Source: Durusdinium trenchii (taxonomy: Eukaryota > Sar > Dinophyceae > Suessiales > Symbiodiniaceae). Taken from it: a stretch of 64,000 nucleotides of DNA. The stretch covers positions 164,611-228,610 of the forward strand of contig CAXAMN010025350.1 in NCBI GenBank assembly GCA_963970005.1, given 5' to 3'. Of this stretch, positions 40,909 to 53,432 are shown one piece after another (the first letter of the stretch is position 1; each line of letters begins with the position of its first letter). Below the pieces are notes generated by a model. That model was not told where the DNA came from and ran no database searches. It was given only the letters and a program-made list of their open reading frames with translations. Position numbers and translations under genes: made by a program.

Positions 40909-43900
40909 ATATAGGAGCACGTTCTTGCACGTACACATTCCTGCTGACGGACACCAACCACAGACAGCCGGTCTCGTCTGGGACAATACTTGGAATCAGG
41001 AACAACTAGTGCCTTGGGTTAGACTGCGAGTGGCAGAAAGCTTTCCACTTGCAGATGTAGCCAAGTTATGGTGGGTGGAACCTCAGCCTGCCCCGCATCA
41101 ACAACTCGGACTAGACGATGTTCACATGATCCTTTTTGTGCCAGTCGAAGGGCATTTTGCTATTCTGGTTTGTGTGGATTGGTCACATATCGAGCCAAAC
41201 AAACACACTCTTTTGGCAGGAACGTTTGCTTCTCCTGTCACGCAGCAGAGTGTGATTCGATGGTTGCGTCTTGAGAGGAATGATTGTCGTCGAGTCTTGT
41301 GCAAATTCCAGCTAGGAGGAATGCCAATTGATGATGAAGTCCTGCCGATAGACGCTGATGGACATAGACTTGATCTAGTGCTGTATGAAGACTCCTGTGA
41401 CCAGCTAGCAGTTCATGGTCATGGGATGCAGACACCAGAAATAGATGCGATAGTGGATGAAATTGATCTGATGCAGACAGTACTAGATCTGTCGATTCGC
41501 GATTTCTCTGCAGACCTGGATACTATCCTGCGTGGTTTGCGTAGAGCATTCTCTACAGTTCAGCAAACGTTCACTCTACAGGTCGTATCAGGAGATGGGT
41601 TCGTTATTAGGGATGTGCTAGCCAGATGTGAACTACACTCCATCACAGATGAGCGTGAGTTTCGACAATGGTTAGAGCCACTACTTTCGCCAAGTTTGAG
41701 GGGTCCCATAAGAGGTTTTCTTGGAAGAATTAAACTGGTACAAGAAGCTCCTCTCTTGATAGTGGCAAGGCAAGGTTAATTTAGACAAATATCATATTTG
41801 GTTAAATACCGTCCGGAAGGCCTCTCCACTCTGACGCAGATTGTTCTGGTGACAAGGGTCAAACAGGTATCCGAGTTTGTCGCTGAGTTCGACAGCCAGA
41901 GCTATCTAGCATGGGCTGGAGAAGGCTGTGCCTACGAAGTTGATGGTAGATGGGTGGAACCGTCATTTCAAGTTGAATGGATTCCTGCGACGGTGATCAA
42001 GATTTTTCAGTCAAGGCAGAAAATCCAAGAACTTGACTGTGGACCGCATATGGAATTGAATGCATACGATCCATACATACAAGCAGAAGAAGTTGCCAGA
42101 CGGCTTGTTAGGGACTCTTCAAATTCCTCTGAGCTGAGTTCATCCAGCAGCGATGACACAAGCTGCTTACAACTTCCTCTTCAACATGGTGCAGATCACG
42201 ATGAAGGGGAAAACACTGCAACCCCGAAGTATACATGGCCGCGGCGCCCAGAGAAAGAGAGTAGCAGTGGAACGCGACAGCATACATTCGGGAGATGTGC
42301 AAGTGAGATAAGTTGTGTGCAGCAAGTACCTGGAGGAAGAGAAGAATACACGGAAAACACTGCAACCCCAAATATAACGGCACAAAGTCAAGGCAACTAT
42401 GACCGCCACCTCACACTTGACAGCGAGATACACCAGGAGCGGATGCAATATTCGCAATCTGGAGCATATTTTGGGGAAACCACTGCAACCCCGGAGAGCC
42501 TCTCCCAGGAGACGGAAGAGTGCGATCACGGTGTTCTGATGCAAACGATTAGAAATCCAGATCAGTTACAAACTTATCTGGCGCAAATCGCCCTGGAACG
42601 AGGGATGAACTTTGATTTTTGGTTCCACAGCAAGGCCTTCCCAATGGATTTTCGCAATGAGAAGTACTCATTGGAATTTAGGCTGGGGCAGAGTGTGGAA
42701 CTACGGATCAAGAGGCATCTGGGCATTCGTGACAGAATCTCTGTATATCCTGCGTGGCCGCATTTGAATGAGTTCGTTCCGACAGCAACCTTCCTGGTTA
42801 CTGACTCGTCCAATGTCCCGCGAGTTCTGGTATTGGCAGAAGTGCAGGGCATTGCTAGACGAGAACGTGGCACGTTTCTCTTGCAAACACCACAAGGTAA
42901 TATGGGAGTCAGTGATGTGTTCAGGCAATTATGTCCACAAAATGAGTGCGAATGGACTGCCACATGTTCAGTCATGATAGGGTCCACACAGTTTACGTGG
43001 GAGCAGGTCTTTCCTGTCAGACAAGGACTATACCTACGTCTCTTGGAGGTAAGACAACAGTCTTGCTCGAGTACTGAACAGCAGTCTAATGGTACTGATT
43101 TTTCAAGTACTAATGCTTCACAGGAATGGCAAAGCATTTTCGAGGAAGAGGACAGTGTAATGCTGCATCAAATCTCTCTTCGAAACTGCTCTGCGTTCGA
43201 CAATACCAGTCATACTCCTCCCATGGGACCTGTCCTGCAGGGACATGAGGTAGATGATGGACCTGTTATGCGTTTCGAAAGAATGGACTTCGAAGACGAA
43301 GTGTTCCTGGAGACGTTGAATGGACCGACGGAAGGGGATAAGGTATTCCCATCCTATGGGCTGTTTCATCGGCATGTGGGCATAAGAGAGGTGCGAATTC
43401 GTCGGGGAGAGCTGATCCCTTATAAGGTTCGAGAAGTGTGGCCTGATTTCGACCGAGTCGATATTGCCATATTTCAGGTCATACCACCACCCAATGACCA
43501 ACCAACTTTGTTGATCGTCGCTGACCCGACGTATATGCCGTTCGAAGCAGCCGTACCAGTGGTAAGATGCATAGATAGTGGTGTTTCGATCACATGTGCC
43601 GCTGATTTCCATCGACAGAGAGGAAACTTGTTCCAGCATGCTCAACATGCTGGGCTAATGCATGACTGCCTCGAAGATAGATGTCTGTGTTGGGTCGGAG
43701 TGGAGCTCTCGACAGAGACTTTGCAGCCTGCCTTTTCGGAAGGGACACTCATACGCATTGTTGTGTCCACTCTGCATGAAGATTGGGTCTCATTCATGCA
43801 CGTTCCTGATACACAACTTTCTGAGATAAGCAGCTATCCTACAACCTTGGAAACTAGATCGGCTGAGATTTCTTCTTTGAGTGGAGGTCCGCCGCTGATT

Positions 43901-44887
43901 CCAGGGTATATGAGACATGATCTCACATCTAGAGAGGCATTCGATAATGTTAGAAGCTACCTCGTCGAATACTGGCAGACCAGGCCATGGCATGCGACCG
44001 AAGACTCATTGCTGGTACATAGTTTGATCAACTTTGATGACTCCACCAGATCTGTCCTCGAGTATTGCAATGTAGAAACCCTCTCATCTACCGATTACTT
44101 CCAGCAGTGGTGCAGATATATCTGCAGGGAGGCGCACATGTGGTGTGCCGGAATAGTGGCAGCACTGGCACAACCATATAACAATGTGCCAACTATCTTG
44201 ATAGTTGAAGATCTGCAAGGGACCGTAGCCCCGGCAATTGTGCAGGCAGTTAGCTGGGATGCACCAGTGTTCCTGACATACCTCCAGACGCAGACAGTCA
44301 GGATGATGGAGATCTGGACCTGGGCCAGAGACCGTCTACTGATTGAACATGACATCGAGATAGAACTCAATGGTAGACTTGTGAGATATGATGAAGAAGT
44401 ACAGCCTTTGGCTGGTAACTTTATTCGAATCACAATACTGCCGGAAGGCTGGAGAGAGCATGTTGGGGCACCAACTGTGGACAGCGGTAGCTTGTCTCTC
44501 GGCGGATTTGATGCAAATGAACTGCATTTCACAGGATTATGGCAAGCGCAGATGCGGCTGGATGAATTGTCTGGGGAGATCGGGGAAATATACTACCCTC
44601 AACCAGACAGTCCGGCTTTGATAGGCATTGGGGAGATCGGGGATATATACTACCCTCAACCAATGCCTGAGCCGGAAGAAGTGTCCCAGATGCAAACCTC
44701 CACCTCTAATAAAATTCATCGAGAGGTCCGACCCAGTCAGCCGAGATTTGCTGCACTGTACAGGAAGAGTCAGATCGAGAGAGAAGAAGTGCAGATCCGG
44801 TACGACAGTTCTTCAAGAACTGTTTTAGTGCCAGATTTAGTTGCTTCCTTGTCTGGGATTTTCCTGAAACACGTGACATCGTGTTAG
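40886..44887 (+). CDS. LINE upstream modular ORF, segment 2 (one in-frame stop)
   Basis: One frame, interrupted by TAA at 41777-41779 and otherwise open to 44887, about 1,330 codons. Repeated modules are visible: SFPLADVAKLWWVEPQ (about 41040), RISVYPAWPHLNEFVPTATF (42740), KVREVWPDFDRVDIAIFQVI (43420), each followed by a hydrophobic strand such as VLVLAEVQ or PTLLIVADP. A second module ends in beta-like wording: RLVRYDEEVQPLAGNFIRIT (44370), VFPVRQGLYLRLLEV. A short motif ENTATP/ETTATP occurs three times (42208, 42352, 42476). EIGEIYYPQP/EIGDIYYPQP is a 60-bp tandem duplication at 44576-44662. No known domain recognised. Confidence 0.5.
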
Positions 44888-44900
44888 GACCAGTTACCTT

Positions 44901-45851
44901 GTGAATTTCGAGTTTGAACAGAGATGGTCACATGAATTTGATAAGCATGTCAGGCTTGAAATGGACGTTGATACATATGTCATTGTACATGTGACAGAGC
45001 AGCCAGATGACTACTGGGTCCTGCCGGGATACCATGTCTTGGCAATTCGGCAAGCCGACCTGATCGATGATTACTGTCACCTTTTGGTCCAGGTACTCAC
45101 GCCACATGTGACCATGTACCATGCGGTTAGGCTCATCAATCCTGCCACTGTGTCGCAAATTGTCGATCTACTGGCACTTGTACCCTTGGCAGGAGCGGGA
45201 GCCACTTGGGTCCTGAGTCATAAGAGGCATGGGTTCGTTGAGATATTCCAGGATGAAGACATTATTAAAGTCCCGTCTGGCACATATGTGAGTCTGAAGG
45301 GACAGGCCGCTCAGCAGATGCAGTGTCAAATTACCACACACATGAATTCTGGCTATAATGAGCACACCATGCCGCCTGAGCTGTCCTCTGAAACAACAAG
45401 GGTGGACATTAGCCAGGACACTGCTCAATTCGAGGAAAGCGCTGCAAGTCTTGGACTTTGGCAAAATTTTGTTCGACTTTTGCCTGGTGTCATTGATGTA
45501 CTAGGCGCACGAAACCTGAGAGATCCACCGCCGCGTCGTACGGAGGGCATCGCACAAGGTGGCAGAGACCCCATCCTAGATGCCTTACAGATCGTGTGGA
45601 ATGATGAAGACCTCAACAATGCTGACAGAATTCACTTCTTTCGGCCCAAGTTCAGGCACCAAAGTTTCGATGTGGAAACATCATACAGTTGGCAAGAGAG
45701 AAATGCAATTTCGATAAGTGATGTTTTGGCGGATGTGCGGCCGGATCTAGATAGGATCGTCTTTCAGATTGAAAGAATCATACATGAAGAATCAGTATAT
45801 TGTGCTGATGATGATGCAGTATTCATGAGGCTGGCATGCCGCGCTTATTGA
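44901..45851 (+). CDS. LINE upstream modular ORF, segment 3
   Basis: Continues after a frame change at about 44890. It reads DVDTYVIVHVTEQPDDYWVL, then DEDIIKVPSGTYVSLKG and, near the end, SISDVLADVRPDLDRIVFQI, another copy of the module seen in segment 2 (VREVWPDFDRVDIAIFQVI). No ATG at its start, so it is a fragment of the upstream reading frame rather than a separate gene. Confidence 0.45.
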   Translation: MNFEFEQRWSHEFDKHVRLEMDVDTYVIVHVTEQPDDYWVLPGYHVLAIRQADLIDDYCHLLVQVLTPHVTMYHAVRLINPATVSQIVDLLALVPLAGAGATWVLSHKRHGFVEIFQDEDIIKVPSGTYVSLKGQAAQQMQCQITTHMNSGYNEHTMPPELSSETTRVDISQDTAQFEESAASLGLWQNFVRLLPGVIDVLGARNLRDPPPRRTEGIAQGGRDPILDALQIVWNDEDLNNADRIHFFRPKFRHQSFDVETSYSWQERNAISISDVLADVRPDLDRIVFQIERIIHEESVYCADDDAVFMRLACRAY

Positions 45852-45888
45852 AAAGACACAAGTTTTAGGAGATTTTATTCATACCATT

Positions 45889-47514
45889 ATGGTGCCAATC
45901 ATGCTTCCGAAAAGAACCAGTCAGTTAGAACTTTGCGTGTTGATGTTCGGTCCGGAAAGAGGGGCCTTTTGTGAAGTTCGAAGGTATGGAGCGGCCTTGC
46001 AACCTGATCAAATCTGCTGGAACTATGTGGGGACTCTTGTCCACTTGATTCAGCGACATGAGGAGACTGCACTGATTCGACCGCCTCACAACCCTAACTG
46101 GAATTTCGGGACCATCTTTGCAGTAGGTCTGCCATTCTTCACAGAAGCGCCAGATCTTCGTATTGTAGCCATCCTGAGGAGAGAATTCCGAGATATGCAA
46201 ACGATGGAGATCTTTCGACCGCCGACTCGGTTTGTCTCACAGTCCATGGTCGTGACCTTGCAGGCATGGTACACCTGGGGAGTTATAGATGGAAAACTTA
46301 AGACACGCTGGCCAGAGCTACAAGATAGTAGCTGAGTGCGCCCAGCAGTTGATGAAACTTGGAAAGAGAGCCATCAACTTAGGCATCGACAGCATGTCCA
46401 TGTCCTGATTGAGCCTGCTTTTGTAACCAATAATGTTGTGGTTCTGCTTGCCATGACTGACGAAGAAGAGGAATGGGTCAAAGCAGTCTTTATGATTGGA
46501 CGGCTCACGGTGCATGATCTTCTCCGTGATTATGGCAAGCTGAGCAAGTGCCAGCAGGAAGGCCAAAGCTGTATCGTTCGACACAATGGCGATTGGAAGA
46601 ATATGGATGACCCGTTGGTCTTGCGGCATAGAGACATGATCCAGATATTTATTGCTGCTACTGCGGAAACAGAAGTATGCCTCCCAGCACGTAAAATGCC
46701 ACGAAAGTTGCAAATGGCAATGGCTAGTGATAGCTCAAGTGCTGGTACAACATTGCTTCAGATTAAAGCGGTCAAAAGCAATACGTCATTTGCACGACAT
46801 GCATGGAATCGACTTCCAAGGCCTGGCAATGGAAGTCGAAAAGTGCATTTCGACGATGTAATCCAGCAAAGATGCTTCAATTCCAGAATCATTGTAGAAC
46901 AGAGATTTGTTCAGGATAATGCCGTTAGTAATGATTATGTGCTCCAACTTGCGCACGAAAAGAAACAAGGAGATAGTTGGCAAAGCTTCGTGAATGATGT
47001 TCGGTTCGAGCAATTGAAAGACAATCCACCTTTTTTGTGGACTCCAGAGGGTTGCAAAGATGAACAACAAGCCAAAGCCATGTTGCCGCAGCTCTCAGAC
47101 GACTATGTGGTGCGCCCTGCACCTACCAGCATTGGAAAGAACCATTGGTTCATCATGGACAGAACTAGTCAAGTTTTGCCCATATTCTTATGCGGTCAAG
47201 AGGTGCAACTCTGCTATGTAGCTAAATATAGCAAGCTGCAGGAGATGGAGATGGTTTTTCAATGTCGTCTGAAAGGAGAGAATGGCCGACAGGCAGTCTT
47301 ATTGCCCGGACAGGTCTTTTTCGTGGTTGAATCCTTCCTGTGTACACCTTCGCCAAAAGGGAATCACATTTGGAAGGAGTACTCAGATACGAAACAGAAG
47401 GAACATGATGAAAGATTGACTGCTCTAGATGTAGTGCATTCCCCAGACAAATGCATTGGCTCAGAACAGCCAGGGAGCGTGGAGGACGTCTGTAGAAGCT
47501 TGTCGAATCATTGA
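45889..47514 (+). CDS. LINE upstream modular ORF, segment 4 (one in-frame stop)
   Basis: Starts at ATG 45889 in a third frame and is interrupted by TGA at 46333-46335 with the same frame open afterwards to 47514. It contains TRWPELQDSS before the stop, then HDLLRDYGKLSKCQQEGQSC and LVLRHRDMIQIFIAATAETE, again similar in style to the earlier modules, and KMPRKLQMAMASDSSSAG. The final part leads by another frame change into the RNase H region. No known domain recognised. Confidence 0.45.
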
Positions 47515-50447
47515 ATCAGACGAAGTTCTCTTACTCGACTTGAATGTTCATGACGAAAAGTATCAGGAGCCTATGTCTTTGATCAGTCAAGTCCAAAGGG
47601 ATAGACCGTTTGTAGAAGACTTGCCAGATGATATGGCTGCTGCCGTGATGTCAGTACCTGACTGGACAGGTCACGGCCAAGGCACCATACATGTCTTTAC
47701 GGACGGTTCATACCTCAACGAAACTGATGAGGCTGGGTGGGCAGCGATCATCCTTATGGAATGTCCATCCGAGACGCCCTTCAGCTATGTGGGATACATT
47801 GCTGGCCGGCAAGAAGCTCATTCAGAAGAAGCAGGGACAGCATGAACTGCTTGGGATAGGAAATGCTGCGGAGATCCTTTGTTCCAACACCAATAGATGC
47901 AATTTCCATGTTGATAGCACATCTGCGGCAGATGTTGCTTTTGGACGGGCAGCAATCCACTCCTTTTCCAGCCTTGCCTCTGCAGTCCGGCATCGAGTAA
48001 TGGCACTAGAGCAAAAGACGGAAGTGAATGTATCACACGTTAAGGGACATAGTGGGCATCCATGGAATGAAGCAGTAGATAGGCTTGCAGGAGCCGTTCG
48101 TACGGGCAGAATCCAGCCTACAAATCATACCCAGTTTGACCCTAAGAAGCAACATGAATGGGCATGGGCTTTGCAGGCATCTGGGGATGTGAGTGACATG
48201 CCAGTTCAACTCAACGGTATGTTTGTAGTTGAAGCTCCTCCTTTGCAGCCTGCTGTAGATTTCCACTTGCCAACAACGAGCAGCCCAACAGAGGAGGCAG
48301 TAGGACTGAATGCCAGATTCGTTTCGTATAATGCATGCTCAGTACATGTTCCTGGACGCAGGCAATTTTTGTCCAAACAGTTCGACCAGGAGCAGATATG
48401 TGCTGTTGGCATTCAGGAAAGCCAAGATCGTAGTCCGAATGATTTTAGATTCGATCATTGGCAAGTATTCCGAAGTGCAGCAGACAAGCATGGCAACTTC
48501 GGGTGTGAGCTTTGGTTGAATACAAAGAAAACCATTATACAAGGAAAAGAACAACAGAAAGGCTGGGATATTCAGTCCGCAATGGTAAAGGTGCGAGAGC
48601 CAAGATTGCTCATTGTAACCATTGCTGCAGGAAATGCTCCGTTTGCACTGGTTGTCATGCACGCGCCAAGCAACCACTTAGGGGAAGAAGTGCAGGAACT
48701 TTGGTGGTCTAAGACAACCAAGTCCGTCAGACAAGCTGTTCCCATTAATCATCATATAGTTGTTCTTGCGGATGCAAATGCACAGCTTTTGAGACCGGGA
48801 GACTTAGTTGCCAGCCGATCAAATTACAATGTTAGTTCACCTGCTGAAGAATTCTTTCTTGATTGGTTGCAGGCCGAGGATCTGGTCATCCGAACTCGAG
48901 AAGATGACGAAGGTCGAGCCCTGTTTACTTGGTCTCATTCCACAGCAGCTGATGCAGATGAAGTTCAAGGTGGATCATGTCTAGATTATATTGCCACATC
49001 TCCAGAGTTTGCATCCTGTGGCACCAGTATTGATCTGAGCTCTTTCGACACTGGCCGAGATAAAATTGACCATCTGCCAGTAGGGATAGAGTTTAAAACA
49101 TGGATTAGCAAGAGTTTCCATGGCCTCTCAAAGAAAAAGCCTCGGGTCGATACAGATAGCATCAATACGCCGGGGTGGATATGTGCAAGCAAATTGCGCT
49201 GTCAATTCCGCAAATTCCTTGGGAAGTTGATGCCACCTCCCATGCGCAGATGCTTGAAGAACATGGCTATGTTAAAACTTTTCCCTCAGCAGAAGAAACA
49301 GCCCAAGAAACCCTTTCTGGACCAAGAAGCTATTCAGTTAGTCAGACAAAGACGTCTCGCACAGGGTTGGCTGAAACAGTTGAAAGCATTCCGAAGTTTC
49401 TGTCAGACATGGTTCTTCTTTCAAGCATGGAAATGCCACAAGCAGGAGGATTGTGCTCTACCGGACTTTCGTAGCTGGAATTCTGAAGGAGGGAGATGCG
49501 AAGTACGCCTCGAGCGTTTTTCGCGAGAGTTGATGCGACAGTACCAGAATCTTGCAAAGCACAAGTTGCAAGCTTATGTGGCGGATTCGGTCACTGCAGC
49601 CTCGAAAGAAGGGCTTGAGCACCTCTTTCAACGGCTTAGTAGAAAGCTGACTAAAACTCGTAAATACAAGACTAAGTTCAGCTTGCCTGCTTTGCAAACG
49701 CCAGACGGGGAGGTAGCCGATACGCCCCTGCAAGTATATGAAATCTGGGAAAAGCACTTCCAAGAGTCGGAAAGAGGATATTTCGTCGATCCAATAGCCC
49801 TGCAGCACAAGCATCAAGAGAAAGCACTCCAGCGCTTTGAGGACAGTGTGCAATCAAATGAGGTATTTACCTCGGCCGATGTTCCCACTCTCCAAGAGTG
49901 TGAGCAGGCGCTTTTGAAGTTTGCCAGAAAGAAAGCGCCCGGGTTGTCTGGAATACCAATTGACCTGCTTAGGAATGCTGCACCAGACTTTGCACGAAAA
50001 GCCTACCCACTTGTGCTGAAGTCCGTTTTGCGGTTTGAAGAGCCGTTACAGTGGCAAGGCAGCATGATCGTGCCAATTCCGAAGAGTAATGGAATCTCAC
50101 CACACGCAAAGGACTGGCGACAGATCAGTCTTCAAGAGGGGCTTGCAAAAATGACACATAGAGCATACCGTGAGAAACTGATGCCCTATTTTGAATCGTT
50201 TGCATCCCCGTTACAAGGAGGAGCTAGAAGAGGCATGCCAACATCCCTGCCGGCTCAGGCAGTACGGCTGTTCCAGGGTGCATGTCATCAGAAGAAAATT
50301 AGCTCCATGGTGATATTCTTAGATGCAAAACAAGCCTACTATCAAATGGCTCGTGATGTGTTATGGTTCAGGCAGTGGTCACCAGATCGGCAACGAGATT
50401 TTCTGGATCGCATGCCATGTTCGGAACACATGAAGCAGCAGATATAG
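47500..50447 (+). CDS. LINE pol part 1: RNase H, APE endonuclease, RT N-half
   Basis: RNase H: IHVFTDGSYLNETDEAGWA (DGS at 47702-47710), then after a frame change near 47835 ELLGIGNAAEILC, FHVDSTSAADVAFG and VSHVKGHSGHPWNEAVDRLA, so all catalytic acidic residues are present. APE-type endonuclease: RFVSYNACSVHV, AVGIQESQD (Glu at about 48417), VVLADANAQLL, GGSCLDYIATSP and KIDHLPVGIEF. RT begins at about 49880: FARKKAPGLSGIPIDLLRNA, QGSMIVPIPKSNGISPHAKD, and motif A VIFLDAKQAYYQM (50322). RNase H N-terminal to APE is unusual; in most LINEs it follows RT. The segment ends at a frame change near 50440. Confidence 0.75.
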
Positions 50448-52324
50448 GAGAGGCTTTTTCAGCTCGATGTCCACTTGAACAGTGTTCTGTGCCCACTAAG
50501 ATCGGCAACATCGTGCAATCACTCTTCGAAGATGTCTGGACTACAATGGGAGTCAAAGGGATGCCTTCATGTTCCATGACTGGGACGCGTCCGGGTGATC
50601 CATTGGCAGATCTCTTGTGGTCAATCGCATTCGGTAGTGTCATAAGGCAGTTAAAGTCTGATTTCCACGAGCTAGACATCGTAGTTCAGCTGGATAGTCG
50701 AAGATTCACGTGTCTCCCAGTATGGGCTGATGATCTATGTGTACTAGTGTCACACCCAGATCCGTTCAGATTGATCGACTTGGCAAGTATTGCATGTGAC
50801 CGCCTGTCAAAGGCATTTGCAAGCTTGGGCGTTGAATTAAATCTGGGTAAAGGAAAGACCGAAGTGATTTTCAGCTTCCATGGGTTGAACGCCACCAAGG
50901 CAAAGCGTCAAGTTGCGATTGATATGGGCAATCAAATATCATTCCGAGACTTTGAAGGCAAAACTCGGTCTGTCCATGTTGCCACGACCTACAAGCATCT
51001 AGGAGGTATGGTCGGGAGAGCTCACCAAAATCAAAAAACAGAAGTTCGTTCTAGGGCGGGGATTGCAGGAAGTGCCTTTCGTGCCCTACGTAAACATGTG
51101 TTTGCCAACCGAGCCATTCCCAGGGAAGTCAAGCTGCACATTTATGATGCAATCGTTAGATCTAAATTCTACCATCACGCATCATGCTGGTCATTTTTGA
51201 CGCAGCAAGAATGGCAAGTCTTTGACACCGCTGCATTCAGACTATTGAGGTCACTTGCAGTTGCTTTGTATGGTTATGAATGGAAGGAAGCATCCAATGA
51301 AAAGATTGTGGCCAAACTAGGAGTTCTGCACCCGAGGCAACTGTTGAGAATTGAAAGGTTGCGGCAATTTCAGAAGATTTGTCAGTTTGCCGACGCAGAT
51401 TTCTGGGCAATCTTGGAGGGAGAGTCAAATTGGCTCCACAATATGCTATACTCCGACTTGACCTGGTTGAAAGAGAATCGTTTGTGTCCAGATTGGTTGT
51501 GCATTCCTGAGGTCTCACAGATTCAGAATCTTGTCACAACCTTGGCAGATAAAGGGACCGAGTGGAAGACGCATCTCAAACAAGTTGGAAAAGCATGCCG
51601 TAATTATGCTCACAGACTCCAGGAAGCGCATGAGTTTGAAAGCAAGGCACTCAAGATGTTGAGACAAATTGGCGTTGCCTCTTTTGAACAAACACATGGC
51701 AATGTGCAGAGAGTAGTCAAAGGCTCCTTTCGCTGTCAATACTGTGATAAGATTTTTGGCACGCTCAAAGCTCTTGGAGTGCACAAGCATAGGCAGCACG
51801 AAGTCTTTTCTGCACAATACTATTATGCGAAAGGAGACACATGCCCGGTCTGCCTAAAGTATTACGGCAATAGTGAAGCGCTTCAGCAGCACTGGCAATA
51901 TAAGAGGGGCACATGCTGGAGCATTATCCAGGAAAGTGATCTCGACCCGGAAGATTTTGGAGGTGATAGAATTGCCAGAGAGCTCGAGATTCCGCCGCTA
52001 GCTGGAGTGCAATGTGCAGGACCCAAAGCATGGTGGTCTACACTTCGACCTCTGATGCAAGATGAATCGTCGGGTGTCGAAAATGTAGAAGCCTTCGAGG
52101 AGGCTGCAATCCATTACCTCCTCAGCCTAGCTCCTGTTGAAGAGGAACTGCACTCATTCTTAGATGGCGTTAAAAGTGCAGCATCCTTTTTGCTTCGCAC
52201 CTTCGGCCAAGAGTATTTAAAGCAGGAGGGTGCAATTCGCATGGCAAACAAGACCATCGCAATATGCTCTCCGGAACATAGAAGACTAATAGAAGATACT
52301 TTGGCCGTGTCTGGGACGTCCTGA
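50448..52324 (+). CDS. LINE pol part 2: RT C-half and two zinc fingers
   Basis: RT motif B MTGTRPGDPLADLLW (50577) and motif C PVWADDLCVLVSH (50716; ADD at the active site) are intact, then the thumb region (SKAFASLGVELNLGKGKTEV, TTYKHLGGMVGRAHQ). The C-terminus has FRCQYCDKIFGTLKALGVHK HRQH, a C2H2 finger, and CPVCLKYYGNSEALQQHW with a following Cys. Zinc fingers after RT are common in LINEs and contact target DNA or template RNA. The open frame begins at 50363 but the coding continuation starts where part 1 stops. Ends in TGA at 52322-52324, with another frame open directly beyond. Confidence 0.75.
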
Positions 52325-53348
52325 AAGGACTATGGCAACAAATTGCAGTTCCAACCGAGTCCCTGGACTGGAATGGACCCATTTGCGGCAATATAGCGTT
52401 TGTTGTTGACTGCAACTTTCGTGCATTGTCCTTGGATTGTGTTCCCAAGCAAAGAGCCAAGTATGTGCTTCATTTGTTCAGTGGCCGCCGACGTGAAGCA
52501 GATATCCAATACTGGATTGAGGAACTTGCAAGACAGACAAGTCACTCAGTGATTTGCCTTTCGTTCGACCTTGCAATAGACGAACGATGTGACCTACTAG
52601 ATGCGCATGCACAGTCATGGCTGAGACAGATGATCAAGGCAGGTCGCATACTAGCGCTCATTGCAGGTCCGCCATGTGAAACTTGGTCACGAGCGAGAGG
52701 AGTCTGCCTCAAAGATGAGAGCAGTGCCAGTCAGCCAAGGGTCCTCAGATCCAGTCAGGAACCTTGGGGGATGATTGGCTTGAGCCAGTGAGAACACACC
52801 CAGTGCATTGTTGGCTCACGGCTCTTGCATTGCAGTTCACGATCATCCTCGTGCTCGACTGCATTAGAGCCGCAACAGGTTGCTTGCTCGAGCACCCGGA
52901 TGAACCAAAAGACGATGCAAGTCTGGCGTCGATTTGGCGCCTGAAGGTCCTACGTGCAATGCTGGCGCTGCTACCTATGAGAAAGCTTCGAGTCTGGCAG
53001 GGACAGTTCGGGGCAAAGTCTCCAAAGCCCACAGCATTGATGGTTCATGGCCTTCGAACACTTGAAGAACGTCTTGAACAACAAAGATCGTCTGAGATGC
53101 CTGCAACTCGGTCGATCGGTCGCACGGCGGAGGGCACTTTCGCGACTAGTGAGCTGAAGGAGTATCCTCCAAGGCTGTGCCTAAGCATTGCACATGCAGT
53201 TGTAGATGGCTTCAAAGAAGCAAGTGCAGGCAGTTTGGACCCCGAGGAGATTGAGCTTGGTGACGACGCCTTTCTTCAGGCGGCTCAATCTCCGTGGGAT
53301 CCCTACCTCCCTACCGTTATGCATTCAGATTTTGGAAGCAGAAGGTAG
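52325..53348 (+). CDS. LINE C-terminal methyltransferase-like domain (one frameshift)
   Basis: Continues the polyprotein in a shifted frame: VLKGLWQQIAVPTESLDW, then KYVLHLFSGRRREADIQYWI (LFSG, like motif I of cytosine-5 methyltransferases), ICLSFDLAIDERCDLLD and ALIAGPPCETWSRARG (PPC, like motif IV, 52664-52693). A frame change near 52785 leads to CLLEHPDEP (possible ENV-like motif VI), SIWRLKVLRAMLALLPM, FGAKSPKPTALMVHGL and LKEYPPRLCLSIAHAV, ending TAG at 53346-53348. Motifs VIII-X are not recognised, so it may be an inactive or distant member of the fold. Called from motifs only. Confidence 0.5.
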
Positions 53349-53432
53349 GACACTCCGACCGCTTGGGTCGTCGAGAGAGGTCTCACCCCCACCCCAAAGA
53401 GGCAACAAGACAGTGAGTCTGCGTGCCAAAAA

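Noticed and set aside
39208..47514. Separate genes for each upstream LINE ORF (operon-like reading)
   Set aside because: Most segments lack an ATG and continue each other in shifted frames or across single stops, so a broken polyprotein is simpler.
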